A stretch of DNA of 14,548 nt from Saprospiraceae bacterium (GTDB lineage Bacteria > Bacteroidota > Bacteroidia > Chitinophagales > Saprospiraceae), in the NCBI GenBank assembly GCA_013361075.1, contig JABWAJ010000082.1, positions 1 through 14,548 on the forward strand. The letters run 5' to 3'. Under the pieces are notes generated by a model. The model worked only from the letters and a program-made list of their open reading frames with translations. It ran no database searches and was not told the origin of the DNA. Of this stretch, positions 1-7,867 are shown one piece after another. The stretch's first letter is position 1. Every line of letters starts with the position of its first letter. The position numbers were made by a program, and so were the translations under genes.

Positions 1-2412
1 CGGGACGACGCACATTATACCGAAGAAGACCTGACCATCTACCAGCGCGACAACCACGAGTATCTGGTCTATAACGACCCCGGCCCTTTTCCAACAATTG
101 ATACCCTGAATGGCGGTGCCATGTCGGACGAATACAAATGGAATTTTGCCTTAGTGACAGCATGGGGGGCACACCACAATCCCAATGACGGGGTTATGTG
201 GGATATTTCACCCAGATCCATTGGCAACGTGCAAAGTTATCCGCAGACCGTTGCAGACTACCATACTTTTTACGATTTTGAAAATGGTGGCGATACAGGT
301 ACAGGCCGCGACATCAATCCGAAGACTGGGCAGCCTTATGAACCGCAAATCGTGCCCCGCGGCGATTACACCCGGGTATTGGCGCAATATTGGGCTGACG
401 GGCCTACTTCCGAAACGCCGCCGGGTCACTGGTTTACCATCCTTAATTACGTTTCTGATCACCCTGATTTTGTCAAAAAATACAATGGCAAAGGCCCTGA
501 ACTCAACGATTTGGAATGGGATGTTAAAGCTTATTTCACGCTGGGCGGCGCTGTGCACGATGCAGCCATATCCGCCTGGGGGATCAAAGGCTGGTACGAC
601 GGCGTCCGACCGGTTTCCGCTTTGCGTTATATGGCTGACCGTGGCCAAAGTTCTGACCCGAGCCTTCCTTCTTACCACATCGCCGGTGTGCCCCTGATTC
701 CGGGCTTTATAGAACTGGTAGAGTTGGGCGACCCCCTTGCCGGTGCCAATAATGAACACGTTGGGAAAATTAAATTTTACTCCTGGCGCGGGCCGGATTA
801 TATCCTCAATCCTTTAACAGACATTGGAGGAGTAGGCTGGATTTTAGCAGAAGAATGGTGGCCGTACCAACGCAAAACATTTGTGACGCCGCCTTTTGCA
901 GGCTATATTTCCGGGCATTCTACTTATTCCCGCGCTGCAGCTGATGCTCTCACCCTGCTGAGTGGCGACGAATATTTCCCCGGTGGTATGGGCGAGTTTC
1001 ACATTGCAGCCAACAGCAACTTCCTTGGTTTGGAAATGGGGCCAACCGTTGATGTAACCCTGCAGTGGGCAACCTACCGCGATGCTTCCGACCAGACCAG
1101 CCTGTCGCGCATCTGGGGAGGCATTCACCCGCCTATGGACGATATTCCGGGGCGCATTATTGGTGCAAAAGCAGGTACAGGTGCTTTTCATTTTGCAAAA
1201 GCCTATTTTTATCCCGATGCAGATGAGGACGGCTTTTTTAGCTTTGAAGATTGTAACGATGACATTGCAGCTGTGAACCCCGGAGCAACTGAAGTCTGCG
1301 ATGGTTTGGACAACAATTGCAACGGTGAAACAGACGAACTGCCGTTCTTTACCTTTTATGCAGACGCAGACGGAGACGGATTTGGAGATGCCGCGGCAAC
1401 CCTCGACACTTGCCTGAGTGAATTGCCCGGCTATGTATCTAACAATGCTGATTGCAACGATTCCGCTGCCGCGTTGAATCCCAATGCGACCGAGGTTTGC
1501 GACGGCCTGGACAACGACTGCAACGGCGAGACAGACGAACTGCCGTTCTTTACCTATTATGCAGATGCAGACGGAGACGGATTCGGAGATGCTGCGGCAA
1601 CTCTCGACACTTGCCTGAGTGAATTGCCCGGCTATGTATCCAACAGCGCTGATTGCAACGATTCCGCCGCTGCGTTGAATCCCGATGCGACCGAGGTTTG
1701 CGATGGCTTAGACAACGACTGCAACGGGGAGACAGACGAACTGCCGTTCTTTACCTTTTATGCAGACGCAGACGGCGACGGATTCGGAGATGCCGCGGCA
1801 ACCCTCGACACTTGCCTGAGTGAATTGCCTGGCTATGTATCCAACAATGCTGATTGCAACGATTCCGCTGCTGCGTTGAATCCCGATGCGACCGAGGTTT
1901 GCGACGGTCTGGACAACGACTGCAACGGCGAGACGGACGAACTGCCGTTCTTTACCTTTTATGCAGACGCAGACGGCGACGGATTCGGAGATGCCTCTGC
2001 TTCACTCGATACCTGCCTGAACGAACTGCCGGGATATGTAGACAATGATCAGGATTGCGACGACGCCAATCTGGAGGCTAACCCCCAGGGCATAGAGGTG
2101 ATTGACGGTCTTGATAATGACTGTAATGGCTTAGTAGATGATGTGGTGAACACGACAGACTTGTTCCGGGAAACAAGGCTGTTCCCGAATCCTGTATCGG
2201 ATGTATTGATGATTCACCATACCGGACATACCGTGTTGGGCATCCGGGTCTTTAATGGCTCAGGGCAGCTGATGCTGCAGGAAAGCCTTTATCTGGAAAA
2301 CAATACTGCACGCATTGACTTTTCTGCATTTGCCAATGGGTTATATTTTCTGCATTTATTCGAAGGCACTACAGGGAAAGAGCAAGTGACAAAAATAATG
2401 AAGGTGGATTAA
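1..2412 (+). CDS. Secreted vanadium-dependent haloperoxidase/PAP2-family protein with MopE-like repeats and T9SS sorting domain (5' end missing)
   Basis: The reading frame is open from the first base, so the N-terminus lies outside the window; 803 residues are visible. Counting from the Met codon at 121, the full vanadium-haloperoxidase/PAP2 active-site set is present: K156 with six residues to R163-P164, then S264-G265-H266, then S329-R330 with H336 and D340 (the SRxxxxxHxxxD motif). These residues bind vanadate or phosphate and carry the axial histidine, so the protein should be either a haloperoxidase or an acid phosphatase; sequence alone does not decide. From about 1204 to 2142 follow cysteine- and Asp-rich metal-binding repeats of the MopE type (PF11617), with DxDGDG-like calcium loops and CDGLDNDCNG motifs. 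The last ~80 residues (RLFPNPVSD start, TKIMKVD end) form a type IX secretion C-terminal domain, so the product should be cell-surface bound or released. The next gene is 162 bases downstream and probably belongs to a separate transcript. Confidence 0.88.
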   Translation, partial: RDDAHYTEEDLTIYQRDNHEYLVYNDPGPFPTIDTLNGGAMSDEYKWNFALVTAWGAHHNPNDGVMWDISPRSIGNVQSYPQTVADYHTFYDFENGGDTGTGRDINPKTGQPYEPQIVPRGDYTRVLAQYWADGPTSETPPGHWFTILNYVSDHPDFVKKYNGKGPELNDLEWDVKAYFTLGGAVHDAAISAWGIKGWYDGVRPVSALRYMADRGQSSDPSLPSYHIAGVPLIPGFIELVELGDPLAGANNEHVGKIKFYSWRGPDYILNPLTDIGGVGWILAEEWWPYQRKTFVTPPFAGYISGHSTYSRAAADALTLLSGDEYFPGGMGEFHIAANSNFLGLEMGPTVDVTLQWATYRDASDQTSLSRIWGGIHPPMDDIPGRIIGAKAGTGAFHFAKAYFYPDADEDGFFSFEDCNDDIAAVNPGATEVCDGLDNNCNGETDELPFFTFYADADGDGFGDAAATLDTCLSELPGYVSNNADCNDSAAALNPNATEVCDGLDNDCNGETDELPFFTYYADADGDGFGDAAATLDTCLSELPGYVSNSADCNDSAAALNPDATEVCDGLDNDCNGETDELPFFTFYADADGDGFGDAAATLDTCLSELPGYVSNNADCNDSAAALNPDATEVCDGLDNDCNGETDELPFFTFYADADGDGFGDASASLDTCLNELPGYVDNDQDCDDANLEANPQGIEVIDGLDNDCNGLVDDVVNTTDLFRETRLFPNPVSDVLMIHHTGHTVLGIRVFNGSGQLMLQESLYLENNTARIDFSAFANGLYFLHLFEGTTGKEQVTKIMKVD
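1339..2142 (+). repeat. Four 201-bp in-frame tandem repeats encoding 67-residue MopE-like metal-binding modules
   Basis: The units start at 1339, 1540, 1741 and 1942, each with the same opening bases (ctgccgttctttacct). The first three are nearly identical over their full length and differ mostly at synonymous sites or in single residues (F/Y, N/S, N/D). The fourth diverges after its first third (ASASLDTCLNE, then DNDQDCDDANLEANPQ). A half unit precedes them at about 1204-1338. Each unit encodes a DADGDGFGD calcium-type loop, one TC cysteine, a DCNDSAAALNP segment and a CDGLDNDCNG segment. The period and identity were read directly from the sequence. The near identity suggests recent expansion or gene conversion, and copy number may vary between strains or be miscounted by short-read assembly. 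Confidence 0.93.
2164..2409 (+). other. Type IX secretion system C-terminal sorting domain (type A-like)
   Basis: This is the last ~80 residues of the haloperoxidase-like protein. It begins with the typical RLFPNPVSDVLMI block, contains a central IRVFNGSGQLM strand and a FANGLYFLHLF block, and ends in basic TKIMKVD. This order (PNP motif, G-x-Y-x block, C-terminal lysine-containing strand) is characteristic of T9SS cargo in Bacteroidota. The passenger would be folded in the periplasm, exported through the Sov/SprA translocon, and either anchored to the surface or released. Confidence 0.85.
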
Positions 2413-2451
2413 TTACAGTCTAAAATTAAGCAGCTTTTAAGTTTGTATTAA

Positions 2452-2471
2452 CTATGCGTACGACCGCATGG
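2452..2471 (+). terminator. Possible weak hairpin after the haloperoxidase gene
   Basis: The core stem ATGCG/CGCAT (2454-2458 with 2465-2469) extends by a T-G and a C-G pair to seven pairs, around the loop TACGAC. It lies 40 bases past the stop codon, between two genes that appear to be transcribed separately. There is no run of T after it, so it is at best a weak or factor-assisted terminator, and it could be chance. Confidence 0.25.
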
Positions 2472-2488
2472 GGTGTGCTTTACTTCGC

Positions 2489-2496
2489 TACCTTTG
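2489..2496 (+). promoter_or_regulatory. Candidate Bacteroidota -7 promoter element (TACCTTTG) for the six-gene operon
   Basis: TACCTTTG matches the Bacteroidota -7 consensus TAnnTTTG exactly. It lies 78 bases before the preferred start codon at 2575, in the 162-base gap after the haloperoxidase gene. No clear TTG or TTTG -33 element is visible at the usual 17-23 base spacing, which lowers confidence. The same nine bases, CTACCTTTG, occur before the SusC-like gene at 13267-13275. Confidence 0.4.
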
Positions 2497-2574
2497 GATG
2501 CAGAAATTCAGCACGCCCGGGATAGGACCTGTATGGTGATAAGGGTGCCTTACACTTATAAAAAGCTGCATAAC

Positions 2575-5025
2575 ATGGTGGATATTCGCCTTTTTTTTCT
2601 AGTTAGCTTCTTGAGTTTATGCTTTCAGGAGGCCATTCTTGCCCAGGGTAATCCAGGTACTTTGTCAGTTGACAATACGGTATTGCTGCCGAATGGATGG
2701 TTGCTCAGCCCTGCCGGAAAGTCATTGCCTTTAGGTGATTTGCCACTCAATATAGCCTTGTCGCCAAACGAAAAGTACCTTGCAGTGACCAATAACGGGC
2801 AAGGTGTACAGTCGCTACAATTGATTGATACTCGTAAGGACAAACTGCTGCACACTTTTGAAATCCCAATTGCCTGGGTTGGATTGGCATTTGCAGATGA
2901 TAGCCAAACTTTGTACCTATCCGGAGGCAATAGCAATGCCATTTTGAGGTATCGCATTGTAAAGCAAAAACTGGAACTTCAGGACACCCTGCCGTTGGGT
3001 AAACCCTGGCCAACGAAAATTTCTCCGGCAGGTCTTTGTGTAGATGATGCCCGAAATTTGCTTTATGTTGTCACCAAAGAAGATCATAGCCTCTATGTTT
3101 TGGATACCCGTACAAAAGCTATTTTGCACAGAGACTCCATTGGGAAAGAGCTGTATACCTGTGTGCTTTCTCCTGATCGCAAGCAACTGTATCTTTCTCA
3201 TTGGGGAAACAATGAATTGGTGATATGGGATACCGAAAAGCGGAAAATTGACACCCGCATCCCTGTAGGAGACAATCCTAATGATCTGGCCATTGACAAA
3301 AAAGGGAATTTTGCTTACATCGCCTGTGCGGATGACAATACTGTGAGCGTGGTGGATTTACAGCGCAGGAAAGTCGTGGAAATCTTGGCGTCCACTTTAT
3401 ACCCCGACGCACCCACTGGTTCTACCACAAATAGTGTAGCCTTATCGCCCGATGGGAAACATCTTTATGTAGCCAATGCCGATAACAATTGTCTGGCTGT
3501 TTTCGACGTGTCAGAACCCAGCCAGGGCCGCTCTTTGGGATTTATTCCAACAGGCTGGTACCCTACCTGTGTACGGACGATGAGGCGGAAAATATTTGTT
3601 TCAAATGGAAAGGGGTTTTCCTCTTTTCCCAACCCTGAAGGCCCCGACCCTACAAGTTTGGAACAAAGGGTAGCTTATCAGAAGGGAGATCGGGAAGCGA
3701 CATCGAAAATCCAGTACATCGGTGGGTTGATGAAAGGCACATTGAGCATTATTGAAGCGCCTGATGAAAAGCAATTAACTACCTATTCCCGGCAGGTTTA
3801 CCGCAACTCACCCTATTCTAAAGATCGCGAAAAATTAGCAGAGGGGGAACCCGGAAACCCTGTGCCACAACAGGTTGGTCATGCTTCTCCAATCAAACAC
3901 GTTTTTTATATCATTAAGGAAAACCGAACCTACGATCAGGTATTTGGCGACATGCCGGAAGGTAACGGTGATACATCTTTGTGCTTGTTTCCGGAAAAAA
4001 TCACTCCAAATCATCATGCCTTAGCCCGCGAGTTTGTCTTGCTCGATAATTTTTATGTCAGCGCAGAGGTAAGTGCTGACGGCCACAATTGGAGTATGGC
4101 TGGCTATGCCAATGACTATACAGAAAAGACCTGGGTTACAAGCTACGGAGGCCGGGGGGGCGATTACGTATATGAGGGTCAGAATCAAGTAGCCTGGCCC
4201 AAGGGAGGATTTATCTGGGACCATTGCAAAAGGGCAGGGGTTAGTTACCGTACCTACGGAGAATTTTCTGATGATTACAAACCCAATATACCTGTGCTTG
4301 AAGGGCACTTTTGCCCTTATTTTACCTCCTGGGACACTTCTGTGAAAGATACGATGCGGGTGAGCCAATGGAAGCGCGATTTCGATTCATTGGTTGTTGC
4401 AGGCGCTTTGCCCCAACTCAATACTTTGCGACTCATCAATGACCACACGGAAGGTTTGCGCCTTGGCAAACCAACACCTTTTGCGCAAATGGCTGATAAT
4501 GACCTGGCTTTCGGGTTGTTTATTGAACACTTATCTCAAAGTCCGGTCTGGAAAGAATCTGCCGTTTTTGTTCTGGAAGACGACGCACAAAATGGCGCAG
4601 ACCATGTAGATGCCCATCGGTCTATTGCTTTTGTGATCAGCCCCTTTACCCGGCGGAAGTCGGTAGATCATACGCTTTACAGCACAAATTCCATGTTGCG
4701 CACGATTGAGTTAATTCTTGGCTTGCCGCCAATGAGCCAGCAAAATGCGGCTGCGACTCCCATGTGGCGTTGTTTTACAGCCAATCCTGATTTAACGCCT
4801 TATAAAGCGCGGCCTTCCAATGTCAATTTGGATGAATTGAATACTGCAATAGGTGAATTGAGTCGCCGCTCCGAAGCATTTGATCTGTCCAAAGAAGATC
4901 TCGTTCCAGACCTCGAATTTAACGAAGTGCTTTGGAAGGCAATTAAAGGAGAACATTCAGAAATGCCTGCACTGCGCAGAGCCGCTTTTCTGCTTTATGA
5001 AACAGAAGAAGAAGGCGAGCGCTAA
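2575..5025 (+). CDS. Exported YVTN beta-propeller / alkaline-phosphatase-superfamily phosphoesterase (first paralog)
   Basis: 816 residues from ATG 2575. An in-frame GTG lies at 2473, but only the 2575 start puts a clean signal peptide at the N-terminus (hydrophobic FFLVSFLSLCF, likely cut after AILA at residue 23). Residues ~55-345 carry YVTN/YncE-type propeller blades (SPDGKHLYVANADNN and similar). Residues ~440-730 are a PF04185-like phosphoesterase: K-E449-N450-R-T-Y-D, S500-A-D-G-H504, N622-D623-H624, and E-D669-D670-A-Q followed by DH-V-D-A-H. The E-N and D-D pairs resemble the metal ligands of Francisella acid phosphatase AcpA. The match is to the family annotated as bifunctional YncE / alkaline phosphatase family protein. 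It should hydrolyse phosphomono- or phosphodiesters in the periplasm or at the surface; the substrate is unknown. It heads a six-gene same-strand run and is 55 bases from its paralog. Confidence 0.87.
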   Translation: MVDIRLFFLVSFLSLCFQEAILAQGNPGTLSVDNTVLLPNGWLLSPAGKSLPLGDLPLNIALSPNEKYLAVTNNGQGVQSLQLIDTRKDKLLHTFEIPIAWVGLAFADDSQTLYLSGGNSNAILRYRIVKQKLELQDTLPLGKPWPTKISPAGLCVDDARNLLYVVTKEDHSLYVLDTRTKAILHRDSIGKELYTCVLSPDRKQLYLSHWGNNELVIWDTEKRKIDTRIPVGDNPNDLAIDKKGNFAYIACADDNTVSVVDLQRRKVVEILASTLYPDAPTGSTTNSVALSPDGKHLYVANADNNCLAVFDVSEPSQGRSLGFIPTGWYPTCVRTMRRKIFVSNGKGFSSFPNPEGPDPTSLEQRVAYQKGDREATSKIQYIGGLMKGTLSIIEAPDEKQLTTYSRQVYRNSPYSKDREKLAEGEPGNPVPQQVGHASPIKHVFYIIKENRTYDQVFGDMPEGNGDTSLCLFPEKITPNHHALAREFVLLDNFYVSAEVSADGHNWSMAGYANDYTEKTWVTSYGGRGGDYVYEGQNQVAWPKGGFIWDHCKRAGVSYRTYGEFSDDYKPNIPVLEGHFCPYFTSWDTSVKDTMRVSQWKRDFDSLVVAGALPQLNTLRLINDHTEGLRLGKPTPFAQMADNDLAFGLFIEHLSQSPVWKESAVFVLEDDAQNGADHVDAHRSIAFVISPFTRRKSVDHTLYSTNSMLRTIELILGLPPMSQQNAAATPMWRCFTANPDLTPYKARPSNVNLDELNTAIGELSRRSEAFDLSKEDLVPDLEFNEVLWKAIKGEHSEMPALRRAAFLLYETEEEGER

Positions 5026-5080
5026 GCTTTAGAAAATTACCTGCGAACAAAACTTATTTGATCTATTAAAAAAATGACAA

Positions 5081-7846
5081 ATGTTGCGTCTGCATACCCT
5101 CTCTTTTTTTCTATTCATTGGTCTGTTTTTGTTTATTCAAGCGTGTAGCACTCCCCAAATAACGGGTAGCTGGCTGATAGAACCGCCCGCCGGAGATCGC
5201 TATTGCCAGATTGACGTTGACGGAGCAACCATTATCCCCAATGGCCGGATGGTGATGCCGATGGGGCAAACCGTGCGCATTGCTCCCCATCCTTTTGGTT
5301 TGGCACTTTCGCCAGATGGATCGGTAGCTGTTACTGCTAATTCCGGCAACAGGCCATTTTCGATTACGATTTTAGAAAATCCTGCATCCGGACGTCCCAA
5401 TATTCGCCAGGTACCGAAAGGTGCGTTGAGCGACAAAAATTTGCTTGAAGACGTTTTTATGGGGCTTGCTGTAACACCCGACAACCAACGCGTTTGGGTT
5501 GCCGGCGGTCAGGCCAATAAGCTTTTTCTATTTGATTTAAAAACAGGTGCAAAGCTTGATTCCATTGTTTGTGCCCAACCCACTCACGCCGACGGCTACA
5601 TCGGCGACCTCGTACTGAGCCGCGACGGCAATACCCTCTATGCGTGCGATCAAAGTAATTTCAGACTCATCATCGCCGATACCCGCTCCCGGAAGGTATT
5701 GCACTACGTGCCAGTTGGGCGTTATCCTTTTGGAGTAACCTTGTCCCCAGACGAAAAGACCGTTTATGTTGCGAATGTAGGCATGTTTGAATACCAACTC
5801 ATACGGCATGCGGATACATCGTTGCACCAGCAAACAGCAATTGATTTTTCAGCTTCGGCTTTTAATTCAAAAGAAATGCGCCAGGGCTACCAGGAAGGAG
5901 AAGCGGTTGTTCCGGGCCTTGGCGATCCGAATGCGCCCGAATCGTTTTCAGTTTGGGCTGTTGACGTTTCAGCTACAGGTCCAAAAGTCATACACCGCAT
6001 CAAAACCGGATTTTTAGTTGGTGAAAAAATAGAAGGCATTCCGGCTGTTGGCGGATCGGGCCCAAATTCTTTAGTGGCCACTGACCAATACGTATTTGTG
6101 ACCAATGGCAATAACGATTGCATCTCGGTCATAGAACCAGCACGGGGACGTGTTGTGAAAAATATATTCCTCAAACCGCTGCTGCAGTTGAACCGCTTTC
6201 GGGGGGTAATTCCTTTTGGCATGGCGCTTTCTCCAGACAAAAAGCGCCTTTATGTTGCAGAATCTGGGCTGAACGCCATTGCCGTAGTGGATGTGCCCAC
6301 CCTTGAAGTTGTTGGTCACTTGCCGGTTGGGTGGTTCCCTTCAAAGGTTGCTGTGTCACCTGATGGGAAAAAACTATACGTCGCCAATGCCAAAGGCTAT
6401 GGGAGCGGCCCCAATGGCGGTTATACCTTCAAAGAAGGACCAGAAGGAAGCTACGTTGGACACCTGATGCACGGCTCCGTAACCATGCTCGACATTCCCA
6501 ATGACAAGGACCTCCCATTGTACACCCAACAGGTATTGGACCATAATTTTAAGTTAACTCCGGTTTCTGATCCAGGTTTAGCTAAGCGTGCAGGCAACCC
6601 GGTGCCTTTGTTTCCAGGCCAAAAACAAAGCCCGATCAAGTACATTGTTTTTATTTCCAAAGAAAATCGTACGTATGATGAGGTTTTTGGGCAAGTCAAA
6701 CAAGGAAAGGGCGATCCGGAAATTGCGCGCTATGGCTACAACCGCACTTTTTCCAACCGGGATAAATCCATTTCAGTGGAAGGCGCCACCATTATGCCGA
6801 ACCACCTTGCTCTGGCGCAGCGTTTTGGCATTGCCGACAATTTTTATGTAGATGCCGATCATTCTGCTGACGGACATCGCTGGTTGGTCAATACGTATCC
6901 CAATCAATGGGTGGAAACGAATGTACCGGCGGGTTATGGCGGAACCCGTGATGTAAAGACCAATAGTAAAGAGCCGGGAAAATTTGGCTGGACCGGATCT
7001 GCCGGAGCTATTTTTCCCGAAGATTACAACGAAGCAGGCTCGATGTGGGAACACCTGGAACGCAACGGCATTTCCTTTTACAACTGGGGATTTGGCACAG
7101 AAATGCCATCAAACCTTGCCGATTCAACCATGAAATACTTCGGTCAGAAGGTACTGGTCAACTACCCTGTTCCAGCTCCGTTGTTCGTCAACACTTCGCA
7201 ACGGTACCCAACTTATAATATGGCCATTCCGGATCAGTTTCGCGCTGATTTGTTGATGGAGGAATTCAGGGAAAAATGGTTGAACACAACTGAAAAAATG
7301 CCCCAAATGCTCACCATTTTGCTGCCCAATGACCACGGAGCAGGAGAACGCCCTGCAGCAGGGTATCCCTTCCGCGAAAGCTATATGGCCGATAATGACC
7401 TGGCGTTGGGGCGAATTGTTGAGTTTTTATCCCGGACGCCCTACTGGAAAGAAATGGCCATTTTTGTCACAGAAGACGACGCACAGGATGGCCGCGACCA
7501 TGTGGATGCCCACCGGAGTCTGCTAATGGTCTATTCACCCTGGGCAAAGCGCAATTTTGTTAGCCATAAGCATTACAGTTTCGGCAGTATTTTTAAAACA
7601 TTCTGGAACATCCTCGGCACCCCATACCTGAACCAATACGATGCTGCCGCTGCCGACCTGAGCGATTTTTTTACAAACCAACCTGATTTTACTCCTTATC
7701 AAGCCTTGCCGGTAGACACACGGGTGTTGGATCCTCAAAAGCTATTGACGCCGTTCGATGAAAAATTTGATTGGAAAAGCGTACTCGAATCCCCGGTGCT
7801 CGATAAGGTCGACGACTTTATTCAGGAAAAGAAAAAAGGAAATTAA
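5081..7846 (+). CDS. YVTN beta-propeller / alkaline-phosphatase-superfamily phosphoesterase, predicted lipoprotein (second paralog)
   Basis: 921 residues. The N-terminus is a lipoprotein-type signal: a hydrophobic segment (FFLFIGLFLF) followed by IQAC with Cys22, then STPQ. Propeller blades span ~70-445 (HPFGLALSPDGSVAVTAN near the start, VAVSPDGKKLYVANAKGYG near the end). The phosphoesterase region (~520-860) has E528-N529-R-T-Y-D, S595-A-D-G-H599-R-W, N750-D751-H752, and E-D799-D800-A-Q followed by DHVDAHRS. These are the same landmarks in the same order as in the upstream protein, so the two are tandem paralogs. This copy is about 100 residues longer; part of the excess is an insertion after ENRTYDEVFG (an ARYGYNRTF segment). 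Lipidation would tether it to a membrane, while the upstream copy would be soluble. The TonB receptor follows after 21 bases. Substrate unknown; phosphate- or phosphonate-ester hydrolysis is inferred from the fold and neighbours. Confidence 0.87.
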   Translation: MLRLHTLSFFLFIGLFLFIQACSTPQITGSWLIEPPAGDRYCQIDVDGATIIPNGRMVMPMGQTVRIAPHPFGLALSPDGSVAVTANSGNRPFSITILENPASGRPNIRQVPKGALSDKNLLEDVFMGLAVTPDNQRVWVAGGQANKLFLFDLKTGAKLDSIVCAQPTHADGYIGDLVLSRDGNTLYACDQSNFRLIIADTRSRKVLHYVPVGRYPFGVTLSPDEKTVYVANVGMFEYQLIRHADTSLHQQTAIDFSASAFNSKEMRQGYQEGEAVVPGLGDPNAPESFSVWAVDVSATGPKVIHRIKTGFLVGEKIEGIPAVGGSGPNSLVATDQYVFVTNGNNDCISVIEPARGRVVKNIFLKPLLQLNRFRGVIPFGMALSPDKKRLYVAESGLNAIAVVDVPTLEVVGHLPVGWFPSKVAVSPDGKKLYVANAKGYGSGPNGGYTFKEGPEGSYVGHLMHGSVTMLDIPNDKDLPLYTQQVLDHNFKLTPVSDPGLAKRAGNPVPLFPGQKQSPIKYIVFISKENRTYDEVFGQVKQGKGDPEIARYGYNRTFSNRDKSISVEGATIMPNHLALAQRFGIADNFYVDADHSADGHRWLVNTYPNQWVETNVPAGYGGTRDVKTNSKEPGKFGWTGSAGAIFPEDYNEAGSMWEHLERNGISFYNWGFGTEMPSNLADSTMKYFGQKVLVNYPVPAPLFVNTSQRYPTYNMAIPDQFRADLLMEEFREKWLNTTEKMPQMLTILLPNDHGAGERPAAGYPFRESYMADNDLALGRIVEFLSRTPYWKEMAIFVTEDDAQDGRDHVDAHRSLLMVYSPWAKRNFVSHKHYSFGSIFKTFWNILGTPYLNQYDAAAADLSDFFTNQPDFTPYQALPVDTRVLDPQKLLTPFDEKFDWKSVLESPVLDKVDDFIQEKKKGN

Positions 7847-7867
7847 AACCAACATCAAGTTGATTTT

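Noticed and set aside
1339..2142. Regular repeats as a CRISPR array
   Set aside because: The period is 201 bp with no short repeat/spacer structure, and the units are in frame with protein-coding motifs.
2473..2574. GTG at 2473 as the start of the first phosphoesterase, adding 34 residues
   Set aside because: The extra residues are not signal-like, they would bury the real signal peptide, and the stretch overlaps a candidate promoter element. ATG 2575 directly precedes a standard signal sequence.
5074..5150. ATG at 5074, seven bases before the lipoprotein start, in another frame
   Set aside because: It gives only a short frame with no recognisable features. The frame from 5081 encodes a lipoprotein signal and the whole conserved protein.
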